64,000 bases of DNA, taken from the IMG/VR virus record IMGVR_UViG_3300030419_007131, positions 62,001-126,000 of that record; one strand, written 5' to 3'. Made by a program: the position numbers and the translations under genes. This document shows, piece by piece, positions 7,803-17,125 of the stretch; position 1 is the first letter of the stretch, and each line of letters starts with the position of its first letter. The notes beneath the pieces are model-generated. The model saw only the letters and a list, made by a program, of their open reading frames with translations. It did not search any database and had not been told where the DNA came from. This DNA is from a virus.

Positions 7803-8942
7803 CTAATAATCTAATCGCACTCTGACGGTAAACTCAGTAGTGGGATCCTTCTTCAGAGGCTCCGACAGCTTGGCGACCGCCAAAAGTTCGTTATCTGGCG
7901 AATATAATCCGACTGTTGTCACATATGAAACTGGGAGATCTTGTGAGTTATTTTTCACAACCATCTTACTAGCACTAACATAGGTGGTATTAGAGGAATA
8001 ATTAAAGTCTGTATTATTTGCGCGGCAGAAATAGACCGTTGAATTAAGTTCGGTTGTATTGTTGAATGATATATTAGATATCCGTCGACGGAGATTATCC
8101 GCATTCGTGTCAATAGTGGTGCCGCTCAAGGCCGTATTAAAAAACGAAGCACCATTAGTCGGAGTTACTTGAGTATTAGGCTCGCCGCCGCGTGAAGGTG
8201 AAGCAGCCGGATTACTAGTTGCGAGGAGGCCCGTAGTGGGGCTGCTACCAGTAAAGCTTCTAAAAAGAGAACACGTGAGGACCATGACCGCAGCCTGATA
8301 ATATAGCAAGCCTACCTTGGCATATCCATTCTCATCAACGGCTCCCGCAGCAAGATTGGATCCAGTTGCATAAAGAATACCATATTCGCCGGCCGGAGAA
8401 TTGATTTTATATCCATTCGAGCCGCTCTTGTCTGTTATCGTAACCGATTGCGATAATGGAGTTGTTGAGCCCACACCTTTTGACGTGAAGATCGAAAACT
8501 GAAAGCTTCCCTTCTTGATCTCATCTTTGGCCAGCAGTCTCGTAAAGTTAAAGAAAAAGGCTTCCTTGTTCTTGTTGCCGCCGGTCAAATCGCCGTCTTC
8601 GTCGAACTCACGAATGGCGCCAGTTTCATCATATCCCACCAAAACCTGTGCCATTTCATTATAGATGTTAATTTTCTTGGCATTTTGGACACGATCAGAT
8701 GAACCAGACAGTCCCGAGTTCGCCGAATAACCGCAGGTTATATCTAAAAGATGATTAGCTGAGGAGCTTAAGTATGGGTAATCATAAACTGATTGGAACA
8801 TCCCGTGTCCATAGTTTTTAATATTAGCATCCGCGTATGTTCCTGAAATAATGGTTCCCGTGATTGGAATCGCCTCGTGTAATAGGTTTCTTGTTACAAC
8901 CGAATCTTTGCCGGGTTCAAAAGTTTTAAATGAAGTAGCCAT
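7803..8942 (-). CDS. Virion-type protein with shared C-terminal domain (B)
   Basis: This 379-residue protein is paralogous to the gene downstream. The shared signature is a C-terminal domain of roughly 50 residues with the pattern V-G-[IL]-Y, two polar residues, then L-[IL]-x-[IV]-A-K-[LM] and F-T-x-[KR]-[IV]-[KR]-L-D at the very end. The N-terminal half carries an acidic linker (REFDEDGDLTGGNKNKE) followed by FFFNFTRLLAKDEIKKGSF, a block also recognisable in paralogue A as GIFYGSEIKKGTIDL. No signal peptide or membrane segment is seen. The context of baseplate and tail genes upstream makes a virion role likely. Which component it forms cannot be told from sequence. Confidence 0.6.
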   Translation of the reverse strand: MATSFKTFEPGKDSVVTRNLLHEAIPITGTIISGTYADANIKNYGHGMFQSVYDYPYLSSSANHLLDITCGYSANSGLSGSSDRVQNAKKINIYNEMAQVLVGYDETGAIREFDEDGDLTGGNKNKEAFFFNFTRLLAKDEIKKGSFQFSIFTSKGVGSTTPLSQSVTITDKSGSNGYKINSPAGEYGILYATGSNLAAGAVDENGYAKVGLLYYQAAVMVLTCSLFRSFTGSSPTTGLLATSNPAASPSRGGEPNTQVTPTNGASFFNTALSGTTIDTNADNLRRRISNISFNNTTELNSTVYFCRANNTDFNYSSNTTYVSASKMVVKNNSQDLPVSYVTTVGLYSPDNELLAVAKLSEPLKKDPTTEFTVRVRLDY

Positions 8943-8957
8943 CTGTGTATCCTTATC

Positions 8958-9905
8958 TTAAGTAGTTTTCTTAACAAAACGCAACGGAATATCTAAGGTA
9001 TAGCCCGTTGACACTCCTGAGATTCTCAGAACCGTGTCGATAAACTGATAGTCTGCCGCGGCCAGTGTTTTAGTCCCGCTTACAATATCAACAGTTCCTC
9101 CGGATCCGAGCTGGCCAAATAGATAGGTACTTGTCTTAAGATCCAAACTAGAAGCCACCTTGAGAGACAGACGAGTGCCACGGGGCCCGGCGATTGCAGA
9201 AGAATCTCCGGGAGAGAGCCGCGTTACAGTTCCTGAATCATCAGTATCAGTAAAAATATAAGTAGCAATATCGTCGTCGTCGATAGACGTGGGAGTGAAC
9301 CCCTCGTCGCCCTCACCTACATCAGGTGCTGTCAAAAACCCGAGACGATTATCAATCTGCACAAAATACTGCGTTTCTAAGAGCACCGGATTTATAAAGT
9401 CTTCCGCCGAAAGCTCCGTAGTATTCAGTCCCTGATCACTAGTCACCCTCTTGCTGCCTTGATCGGGGCGGAAACCGTTCATAATTCCATCGTCCAAGCT
9501 GTTGTTATCTGTAGTCAAGGCATTAACCGTGGTTTGGTCGACCAAAACTATATAACTAGATAACGCTGGGGATTGAGTTGAAGCAAACTTAGAATCGCCA
9601 GAATTCCTATGCTGTATTACAGGTAAATATAATAAATCATTTTCTGTATAAGACAAAAGTCGAGATTTCATGCTCGACATATTGTTGGTAAAAGCCTCAA
9701 AGACCGGAGTCTGGAGGATCGCGACGTCATAATAAGCTGACCCACTAGGATTGTTCTTTTCGTACAATCCATAATCTATCTCGTCGTCGCCAAAGGCAAA
9801 CTTAGCCACCCTAAATTTACCATTGCCCTCAGACAGTCTTTTTCTACCCAAATCGGTTAAAACGGCATCTAATATAATATCGCCGGAGTTATCTAAAAAT
9901 CCCAT
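8958..9905 (-). CDS. Virion-type protein with MGF N-terminal domain (A)
   Basis: This 315-residue acidic protein is of unknown role. Its first 45 residues (MGFLDNSGDIILDAVLTDLG, then LSEG and KFAFGDDEIDYGL) align with those of the gene at 16199-17125 (MGFFNKKEEVLDFVLTEYGK, AIG, YAFFDDDILYDV). The two share MGF, L-D-x-V-L-T-[DE], a glycine and the A-F-x-D-D-[EI]-[IL]-Y stretch. They are therefore paralogues, flanking the 882- and 1201-residue genes symmetrically. A good ribosome-binding site (GAGGA, seven bases before ATG) supports the start. The rest is polar, with many Asp-Ser-Thr turns (DIATYIFTDTDDSGTVT). A structural component of the tail or baseplate is the likeliest role from context. 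Confidence 0.6.
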   Translation of the reverse strand: MGFLDNSGDIILDAVLTDLGRKRLSEGNGKFRVAKFAFGDDEIDYGLYEKNNPSGSAYYDVAILQTPVFEAFTNNMSSMKSRLLSYTENDLLYLPVIQHRNSGDSKFASTQSPALSSYIVLVDQTTVNALTTDNNSLDDGIMNGFRPDQGSKRVTSDQGLNTTELSAEDFINPVLLETQYFVQIDNRLGFLTAPDVGEGDEGFTPTSIDDDDIATYIFTDTDDSGTVTRLSPGDSSAIAGPRGTRLSLKVASSLDLKTSTYLFGQLGSGGTVDIVSGTKTLAAADYQFIDTVLRISGVSTGYTLDIPLRFVKKTT

Positions 9906-9942
9906 GTTTATGTCCTCTTCATATAAATAGTGCTAAATATCA

Positions 9943-12591
9943 TTATTCGCTAGGTTTTACTAACCCACTGTTCTTGAAAGTGATATTAAGATCTATTTTT
10001 CTTCCTGTTTTTTTGCTTGTCACGCGCAATCTAAACTTTTTGCCCCATACTCTATCAATATCGGGGGCGCCCAACAAGGTATTGGTGGGCGGCGCCACAT
10101 TCAACGCCGGAGCGCCCGGATTTGCTATCTCTGGGTCATAAATTACCTGACGCATTGCCGGCTCTACATATAAAAAGCGGCGCCCAGATTTATGAAAAGT
10201 TTGAGGTGTGCTCGGAAAATCGAAGATTTCTTGTGTGAAGAAAATCTTACCATTATTGTTGATCATTTCTATCTCATATATGTGCGTCGGATTAGATTTG
10301 TTTCCATGCATGTCGATAGAGCGCGCGCAATAGTAGTACTTTTGATTAGGCTTTATCTTGTCAATGTGCTCACCCGGAATACCATAAGTGGGATTTATGG
10401 TAGTCATTCGCCCCCCTAAAAAGTCCGTATATTTTTCTGGCGCCACGTCAAGTCTGAAAATCTCATACCAATCTACTGGGTCATCGCTCTTAAACGTCAG
10501 TTTCTCGGCGTCCGGTGATGTCATGATCTCCCCGTATGTAAGCGGCATGCCAGTTTGAGCCAGGTATTCTTCTTCAATGTAGGTCCTATCTTCGTCCAAA
10601 ATTGCCACTGGCTTGGAGCTAAGTTCGCCCGTGCTTGAGTTAAGCAGTATCCTAATCTGGTTGTCCACCCCCCGGGCGGCGTAAAACGATACTTCAGGCG
10701 GTACCGGGGGCTTATCCATAATTGTTGTTGCCATTCCGCCCACCACGTAGGGCACGATCATGGCCTTAACGCTGGCATAATTGGATATCGAAACCGTTGC
10801 CGTATTCTTGCCCCACGTACCGGTCCGCTTTACGTTATCATATTCATATTCGTTTCCAAATACTAACATAACTCTATCAATATCATAAACGTATTTTTGA
10901 TTATATTTAACCTGTGAATCAAATAAAGTAGTAGGCATAAGTTGGGGAAACTGTTCAGAAATATAATAAGTCTGGATTGCTTCTTGAAGCAACCCGTTCA
11001 CCACAGGGCGTTTGCGCACAATATACATCAACGTCTCTGTATGACAACGCACACCTTCCAATATTTGATTGAACGTCTTTATAACCTGCGCGATATCTGC
11101 ACCGCCGCCTGGATCTTCCAATAGGTCCTTTTTAGCATTTAATACGTGTGAAGGGTTCACGATCATATCTTCTTCCGAACGCCTATAGTCTCGAAGGAGT
11201 CTAAATGGAGTCTCGGTAGCCGGAGGTGCCTGAGTGCTGGTAAAATCATTGAGCGACGCTGCCAAGTTGGCGGCAGAACTTGGCGAATTAGAGTCCAACA
11301 TGTCTTCGATTACCTGTTCTAAATCATAAATAACAGGATATTCCTGCAAGCCGGTCTGCAACGTATTCTTTCCTCTATTGTCATTGAACTTTTTCTTCCA
11401 GAACGTACGCTCGCAGGGAAGATTGTCTGCCACGCCTTCAGAAATCTTCATAATAGTATAATACTGAAGTATATCAATAAAGTCTTTGGTATCCGCGGAC
11501 CGGGCTAGCTTCCTTAACAGGTTAACATCCTTATTTAAGCCTGTTCGCGAGTCGGCATCGTATCCCATAACAAGTTTGGTATAAAACGGCATTGTCAGTG
11601 TTTGGATTTCCTGTTCTTGAAGAACTCCTAGATCTGAATACAGCACAGCAAAATTTCTATTTGTCTCATTTAGTGCTGTGTCTATAGCATTATATTCGGG
11701 TGTATTAAGAGTCATTTGAGATAGCTGCTGAGAATAAAGTTGATAATATTCTCCAACATTTGTTTCTGTCGCCGTCTGTGCATTCGACACCACAAACCAA
11801 TCTATTGTTTGATCTAATGTTAGGGCCGGGAGATGATAGGCCGCCAACAAGGTGCTGCTGGTATTGATTAATTCTGACTGAAGGTAATAAACATTGGGCA
11901 GGTGATACTCTTTGATCTTTGGGGGCGCGATCGTTGTTTCGTAAACCGGTACCGAAGCATCATAATAATTATAAACAGGCTCAATATACAAATTCATGCC
12001 CGATTCTGCGCGCATCTTTGCATCAGCAGAGGGAAGCCAAAACTGTGCGGTGTGGTCGCTGAGCGGTATGTCCATAAGATGGGTCAATACTCCATCAAAA
12101 GTGGTATCAATCCCAGAAAAAGAATACTCTCCCGAAATAAAATCATAAAACCGATTTGTCCAGCCACTGCCAACAAGAAAACCATTAGCGGCCGAGGACT
12201 TCTCTTTATACCTATTCCAATTATCCCACTCGCGGCCCAGGACTAAGGTTTCTTTGGTTCCTGTGTCTATATATGTATAATTTAAAACAGGCTTGCTGAT
12301 TTGAGTTCTCATGCGCCCGCCCTTGCGGGTATTGTAACGGCGGCCGTTCCATGCTTTTGATTTCATCGCCGTGGGAGATCCATAGTTATACAGTTTATCT
12401 CCTTTAGAACTATAATATGTGGTATAGTACTTTCCTAGTACGCCGCGTAGAGCATCAATGGTGCCCCAATCATTCCTTACCATTGGATGAGGGGACCCCG
12501 GGGGGAGGTCTAGTCTTCGATTTGGCCCTATTTGATCTGCGTCGACGATGAGAAGAAAGTCTTTATTTTCTGTTGGTTGTAATATGGCCAT
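9943..12591 (-). CDS. Large virion-type protein (882 residues)
   Basis: No family is recognised with confidence. The N-terminal third is rich in Tyr, Trp and Arg (KYYTTYYSSKGDKLYNYGS; GRRYNTRKGGRMRTQ). The middle is helical with an MTLNTPEYNAIDTALNETNR segment. The last 270 residues look like beta-sandwich material: PPVPPEVSFYAARGVDNQIR begins it, and NQKYYYCARSIDMHGNKSNP is reminiscent of the C-terminal strands of a fibronectin type III fold. The protein ends in a basic segment (KFRLRVTSKKTGRKIDL). The start ATG overlaps the TAA stop of the upstream gene (TAATG), with the ribosome-binding site inside that gene's last codons. It lies between the two MGF-domain genes, in the virion block. The fibronectin-like reading is tentative. 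Confidence 0.55.
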   Translation of the reverse strand: MAILQPTENKDFLLIVDADQIGPNRRLDLPPGSPHPMVRNDWGTIDALRGVLGKYYTTYYSSKGDKLYNYGSPTAMKSKAWNGRRYNTRKGGRMRTQISKPVLNYTYIDTGTKETLVLGREWDNWNRYKEKSSAANGFLVGSGWTNRFYDFISGEYSFSGIDTTFDGVLTHLMDIPLSDHTAQFWLPSADAKMRAESGMNLYIEPVYNYYDASVPVYETTIAPPKIKEYHLPNVYYLQSELINTSSTLLAAYHLPALTLDQTIDWFVVSNAQTATETNVGEYYQLYSQQLSQMTLNTPEYNAIDTALNETNRNFAVLYSDLGVLQEQEIQTLTMPFYTKLVMGYDADSRTGLNKDVNLLRKLARSADTKDFIDILQYYTIMKISEGVADNLPCERTFWKKKFNDNRGKNTLQTGLQEYPVIYDLEQVIEDMLDSNSPSSAANLAASLNDFTSTQAPPATETPFRLLRDYRRSEEDMIVNPSHVLNAKKDLLEDPGGGADIAQVIKTFNQILEGVRCHTETLMYIVRKRPVVNGLLQEAIQTYYISEQFPQLMPTTLFDSQVKYNQKYVYDIDRVMLVFGNEYEYDNVKRTGTWGKNTATVSISNYASVKAMIVPYVVGGMATTIMDKPPVPPEVSFYAARGVDNQIRILLNSSTGELSSKPVAILDEDRTYIEEEYLAQTGMPLTYGEIMTSPDAEKLTFKSDDPVDWYEIFRLDVAPEKYTDFLGGRMTTINPTYGIPGEHIDKIKPNQKYYYCARSIDMHGNKSNPTHIYEIEMINNNGKIFFTQEIFDFPSTPQTFHKSGRRFLYVEPAMRQVIYDPEIANPGAPALNVAPPTNTLLGAPDIDRVWGKKFRLRVTSKKTGRKIDLNITFKNSGLVKPSE

Positions 12592-15500
12592 TAGAATTTC
12601 CTACTCTTTTTGTTCTTCTTGTTGGAAGAGCCGTAACTCTGCTTATTGCTCTGCTTGTTGCTGGAGCCGCCGCTCTTTTGATCCTTCAAACTCTGATTCT
12701 GCCAGGAGCCCTGCTTATTGCTCTGCTTGTTGCTGGAGCCGCCGCTCTTTTGATCCTTCAAGCTCTGATTCTGCCAGGAGTTGTCTTGCTTTTCTTGATA
12801 TTTTTGCTGTCTTTGTTGCTGACCTAACTGATTTTGTTTATTTTTGTCATTTTGCTTTTGTTTGTTGTCCCGGTCGCGCTGTTGCTGGCGAGCGAGGTCT
12901 TCGGCCTCCTGGGCTGCGGCCTCTTCTTTGACCCTGGCTTCTTCTTTTTGTTGAGCGGCTATACGATCTCGTTCTCGTTTCGCAGCAAGGCGCCTTTGTC
13001 TGGCTTCCTCTTGCCTGGCGCGCTCTTTGCGCTCTGCCTCGGCTTTTCGTTCTGCTTCTTGCCGGGCCTTCTCTTTTCGCTCGCGGAGGATCCTCAGGGC
13101 CTCTGCTTTAGCTGCCGCGGCTGCAGCGGCCTTGCGGGCGCGTTCTTCTCGTATAAGACAATCCTTATATTCTTTCTGAAGCCACTCAAGATCCGCTATC
13201 AGATTGGCACGCTCTATTTGCAAATCCTCAAGTTCGTCGAGAGATGCCTTATACATTGAATAGGGTATTGGACCAGAAACCTTAGCATTCGGTCGCTGCT
13301 TCAGAGGCACTTCAGACCAATAGCGTGGTGGGGGCTCCAGGGCATCGATCCTCCTGCTCAAAGTTCTAATTTGATCGTTTACGCTGTTCATGTGCTTTTC
13401 TTGATCTTTGCAAGCTTCTTTTATCTTTCTCTGTTTGTCGGCCTTTGAAAATCGGGTTTTTCCCTTAGAAGGCGGAGGGAGTACTTCTTCTGGCATCGGA
13501 TACAGGGGGGCTTTCACTGCATACAAAGAAAGCGGACCTTGCTGCTCTAAAAGATTAGAGCCCGGGACCATTCCTCTCACGTCATACTCGCTCTCTTTAA
13601 GTTTCCTATTATAATCTCCCCCGCCGCTATAACCTTCGCGGATAGGACCCAAAGCAAATAAAGTGGCCAAAGGACGCAATCCCAAATCGCCGCGGACATT
13701 GACCGTGTTGGTTATTTGAACCAGTCGACATACTAAAGTGTCTTCGTTAGCTTCCGCAGCTTTGTGGGCCTCTTCGGTCATCGGAACCCAATTGGGAGCA
13801 GAAATGCCATAGAGATGATCGAAGCCCTCTAGATATTCTACTCTTACTAAAGATCCAAAGTTAATAACATTAGATAATGAATTAATCTGTGTGGTGATTT
13901 CTTCATTATCTTGAAGTTTGGCGCCGGCCAAAGAGCCTGCGATAGAACCCAAATTTTGAGGTCTCACTTCCTTAAACCCCGCCGCTTGCTTGTTGACAAT
14001 GGTATTAACAAGGGGCGAGTTGGCAAGTGTCGCACTAGTAAAAATTCCTTTAATATTAGACTGAATGGATCCTGTTTGTGCTGTTTTCGAAGTATTGGCT
14101 TCAGTAAATTTGGAGTCATTTGATAGCATATGTCGAGAGTCAGCTTCTTTGCTCTTTGTCAATCCTTTTGCGGCCACCAATTTACCTAAACTAATAGGGT
14201 ATGGTGTCGCCACAACTCCTATAGAATTTAAAATTGTCATTTTGTTCTTCTCGGAACTTAGAGACTTCTGAGGGTTCATAACTGATGTATTGGTATTGGT
14301 CTTGTTTCTCTGCAGTGAAGAAAGACTATCTGTACTAGCTTCAATACAGGTAGTCGGCACGCGTGCGAAGTTGTTAGATAGACTAACAGCCGCCGGGCTT
14401 AGGAACCCAAAAGCATTAATGCCCACGGCGTTGGGGTTGCTGACGGAGTACTTCTGTTTCTCTTCTTCAACACGGTCGACCATAACCCCGTAAGCCAAAG
14501 TAGGCATAACACCGAATGTATTTGTGAGCTTGCTATCCAAATAATCAAGGCCAACATTCCTGTTCCCTTGAATTTGAAACTTTGTTTTAAACTCCTTTTC
14601 CATCATAAGATATGGGGACCTTTTAACAGCTCGGACGCGGGACTTCTTCGCTCCTGAACGGTTTGTCTTGGGGCCGGTTTTGGACACCAATAAATCTGCT
14701 ATTTGGCCGACAACGTTTCGAATATGTTGAACTAGCAACCCATATCCATCGCCGCCGACAAGTGATTGATTAAACTTTGATGTCAGCGCAAGCAAATTTC
14801 GCTTCCAGTAGGGAACAGTAAATCCTAAAATCTCTTCTTTTCCAAATATAAACATTAAAGCCGCCATATATTGACTTACAAGCTTATTCCACGGGCCCTT
14901 ATGTTCCTTTTCGCGAGGCAGACCCTCGCATTGCTTGAGCGTAGTGTTCAGTTTTTCCAAAATGCCTTGCAGCGCATTCCGCGTTTCATCAATAACCAGC
15001 ACCTCTATTCTGTATTGCATGTGCCCTTCAGTATGGTTGATAGCGCTCCTATCCATGAAAGCAATATTTAAAACCTCTCCATCATTAGAGGTGCTAATAA
15101 TATCTAAATTATCTCCCAAAGACGCTACTTTTTTATACTGGTCGGTCTTTCCGGTCCCGCAAGGAGATTCTCCTTGATTTCCGGGCGTGAGAGAGTTCCC
15201 CTTCATAGTTTGGCCGGCCAGTTTAGAATAGACTACAATATCTTTTATTCGACAAGTGGAACTCAAAGACTCTCCAACTCTAAGAAACCGCCCGAACTCG
15301 GTATTGTCGCGAGCATATTCAAACAAATCGAAAGAAAAGAAACCATGAATGAGGCCATCGCCATTTCTGGATAAAGTGGGCTCCGATACATACGCAGAAA
15401 CAGCGTCTCTCAGGCTAACCGGAGGAAGAAAATCAAGCCTCAAACGATTGCTTGCATCAAGAATCCGCAGATCTATATTTTTGAAATTTGTAACATTCTG

Positions 15501-16196
15501 TGCCGTAACCATGGGATGCTTGGCTATTGTATGAACTGGGCCGGCCATAATTTTGTTATTCCCCAGGTACATATGGACTGCAGTAGGCCACAGAGAACCC
15601 CGAACCCCGAAGCCTTCCATTGTTTCTGCTAAACGAAACAGCTGGGTTCTCGGCGGAACAAGACCATTTTGTAAGATAGTATCCTGAAGCATGCTCATTT
15701 TTTTAACATCGATAGACCCTTTGTACTCCGCATAAGAAACAACCAACACATACACATTGGGGTTGTAGTTAATGACAAACTCCGCATCATAGGTCCAGTT
15801 CCATGTTGTTTGACCCGGGCGCGTGCCCAGGGGTGCTTTTTCTTTCCATTCTTTTTGCGGCAAACTCTTAGAGATAGTTGTTTTGAAGGATGCACTGGAT
15901 CTATAGATCTTGCCCGGGGACCATGGGCGGCGGCTTGGGGCGCCCTTTATAAATCTCACCAAATAGTCCTTATCATAACACAGCCTATTTAACATTTCAA
16001 TATCAGGACTAACCATTACAAAGTTCTTAAAATTTCCTACTCGCTGATTTCCTAGCGCCTTCTCGTTGGATATTTCCATGCGGATGTGCATGCGCCTAGG
16101 CACGCCGGCTGAGTAGCCAATGTCGCTAGAGATCGCCTGAATAGTGACAACCGGCGCAAACAAGCACGTTGAGTAGGGACCAAGTGAAACAGCCAT
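12591..16196 (-). CDS. Large virion-type protein with coiled-coil and K/Q/S/N-rich tail
   Basis: Of 1201 residues, the first 950 are mixed alpha/beta with no family I recognise. The segment from about 960 to 1120 is a long charged coiled coil (many A-E-R-K-A repeats such as KARQEAERKAEAERKERARQ). It passes into a disordered tail rich in Gln, Lys, Asn and Ser that carries two exact copies of a 24-residue unit (starting GSWQNQSLKDQKSGGSS), encoded by the 72-base tandem repeat at 12639-12780. The tail ends SSNKKNKKSRKF, much like the end of the 4325-residue protein (SSNKKSRK). Such a tail could bind nucleic acid or polyanionic surface sugars or act as a flexible linker; none of these is shown. 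It overlaps the downstream gene by one base. Confidence 0.6.
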   Translation of the reverse strand: MAVSLGPYSTCLFAPVVTIQAISSDIGYSAGVPRRMHIRMEISNEKALGNQRVGNFKNFVMVSPDIEMLNRLCYDKDYLVRFIKGAPSRRPWSPGKIYRSSASFKTTISKSLPQKEWKEKAPLGTRPGQTTWNWTYDAEFVINYNPNVYVLVVSYAEYKGSIDVKKMSMLQDTILQNGLVPPRTQLFRLAETMEGFGVRGSLWPTAVHMYLGNNKIMAGPVHTIAKHPMVTAQNVTNFKNIDLRILDASNRLRLDFLPPVSLRDAVSAYVSEPTLSRNGDGLIHGFFSFDLFEYARDNTEFGRFLRVGESLSSTCRIKDIVVYSKLAGQTMKGNSLTPGNQGESPCGTGKTDQYKKVASLGDNLDIISTSNDGEVLNIAFMDRSAINHTEGHMQYRIEVLVIDETRNALQGILEKLNTTLKQCEGLPREKEHKGPWNKLVSQYMAALMFIFGKEEILGFTVPYWKRNLLALTSKFNQSLVGGDGYGLLVQHIRNVVGQIADLLVSKTGPKTNRSGAKKSRVRAVKRSPYLMMEKEFKTKFQIQGNRNVGLDYLDSKLTNTFGVMPTLAYGVMVDRVEEEKQKYSVSNPNAVGINAFGFLSPAAVSLSNNFARVPTTCIEASTDSLSSLQRNKTNTNTSVMNPQKSLSSEKNKMTILNSIGVVATPYPISLGKLVAAKGLTKSKEADSRHMLSNDSKFTEANTSKTAQTGSIQSNIKGIFTSATLANSPLVNTIVNKQAAGFKEVRPQNLGSIAGSLAGAKLQDNEEITTQINSLSNVINFGSLVRVEYLEGFDHLYGISAPNWVPMTEEAHKAAEANEDTLVCRLVQITNTVNVRGDLGLRPLATLFALGPIREGYSGGGDYNRKLKESEYDVRGMVPGSNLLEQQGPLSLYAVKAPLYPMPEEVLPPPSKGKTRFSKADKQRKIKEACKDQEKHMNSVNDQIRTLSRRIDALEPPPRYWSEVPLKQRPNAKVSGPIPYSMYKASLDELEDLQIERANLIADLEWLQKEYKDCLIREERARKAAAAAAAKAEALRILRERKEKARQEAERKAEAERKERARQEEARQRRLAAKRERDRIAAQQKEEARVKEEAAAQEAEDLARQQQRDRDNKQKQNDKNKQNQLGQQQRQQKYQEKQDNSWQNQSLKDQKSGGSSNKQSNKQGSWQNQSLKDQKSGGSSNKQSNKQSYGSSNKKNKKSRKF
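12639..12780 (-). repeat. 72-base in-frame tandem repeat (two copies)
   Basis: Two head-to-tail copies of a 72-base unit, differing at a single base in the part compared, encode two identical 24-residue units in the disordered tail of the 1201-residue protein. A third, decayed start of the unit (DNSWQNQSLKDQKSGG) makes up the first copy boundary. The near-perfect identity points to recent expansion by slippage or recombination. Confidence 0.85.
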
Positions 16197-16198
16197 TG

Positions 16199-17125
16199 TT
16201 AGCAGGGCTCCTCATTTTCATCGCCGGGCGCGCCTGTGCCCGCGGAATAAAGATCTCGATTAAGCTTCAATCTAGAGGCCGAAGTGGACAGGGCCTTCTC
16301 GCTTATATTTAGTTCCTCGATGACTTCTGGCGGAATTTCCTTATCTACTAAAACATTCATATAATACTCTACATTATCAGTAGTAGAAGCAGCAAAAGTC
16401 TGCACATCTTCAGGAGTATAAGCTTTCTGGATATACCCGGTCGAAGAAGAGTGAAAAACTTGAATATCGAAGTTCTCTTTAAGGAAATCAGTATTATTCT
16501 CATTTATTTCCATCATTAAATACTTCTCATTGAGGGCCAAAAAGATATCCGTATTGCCTATTCTCTCGCTAATGGAGATCGGTGAAAGTTGGGGATCCCC
16601 AGCTTTAAAATAAACCTCATAATCTACGGTGATATTCAACTGCGGGATGTTATTAATATACCCATCTTCATCCAAGTATGATACTGAAGATGAGATCTCA
16701 GGCTGAGACAGTAGTTGAAGCTGCCATGCGGCACTATATTGCGACAATAATGAAGCATTCCCTAAGGGATATGCATCTATTTTGCCAGTTTCTGCGAATA
16801 CAGGCTGTTTAAACGCCTCCACGTTTTCAGCGGGATCTGAATTAGTATTGCCGATTGCAGTCTGAAGATTGTTCAGGAACTTCGTTACACGCGTTTCGGC
16901 GCCAGTACGAGTAGGAATTATCTTAAGTTTGGGAGTCTCCTCTTGAATGCGCCCTTCTGACTGGTTTTGGTTTTCCACGTATCCAGACGCGGCCACATCA
17001 TACAGGATGTCGTCGTCAAAAAACGCATAATAGGCAGGGTCTAGTTTTCCTATTGCTAATGAATACTTGCCATATTCGGTAAGCACAAAATCTAGCACCT
17101 CTTCTTTTTTATTAAAAAATCCCAT
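16199..17125 (-). CDS. Virion-type protein with MGF N-terminal domain (B)
   Basis: This 308-residue acidic protein is a paralogue of the gene at 8958-9905 through its N-terminal 45 residues (MGFFNKKEEVLDFVLTEYGK, then YAFFDDDILYDVA). Beyond that the two diverge. This copy has a beta-rich middle (LNITVDYEVYFKAGDPQLSP) and an acidic helical stretch (VDKEIPPEVIEELNISEKAL), ending in a short Cys-containing tail (GDENEEPC). The ATG shares a base with the TAA stop of the giant upstream gene (TAATG), and the AGGA within the giant gene's last codons provides the ribosome-binding site. Its position between two giant virion genes supports a structural or assembly role; the exact function is unknown. 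Confidence 0.6.
   Translation of the reverse strand: MGFFNKKEEVLDFVLTEYGKYSLAIGKLDPAYYAFFDDDILYDVAASGYVENQNQSEGRIQEETPKLKIIPTRTGAETRVTKFLNNLQTAIGNTNSDPAENVEAFKQPVFAETGKIDAYPLGNASLLSQYSAAWQLQLLSQPEISSSVSYLDEDGYINNIPQLNITVDYEVYFKAGDPQLSPISISERIGNTDIFLALNEKYLMMEINENNTDFLKENFDIQVFHSSSTGYIQKAYTPEDVQTFAASTTDNVEYYMNVLVDKEIPPEVIEELNISEKALSTSASRLKLNRDLYSAGTGAPGDENEEPC

Noticed and set aside
9922-9929. TATAAATA, the T4 late-promoter consensus
   Set aside because: It reads on the plus strand, antisense to all virion genes, with no plus-strand gene downstream. A chance match in an AT-rich gap.
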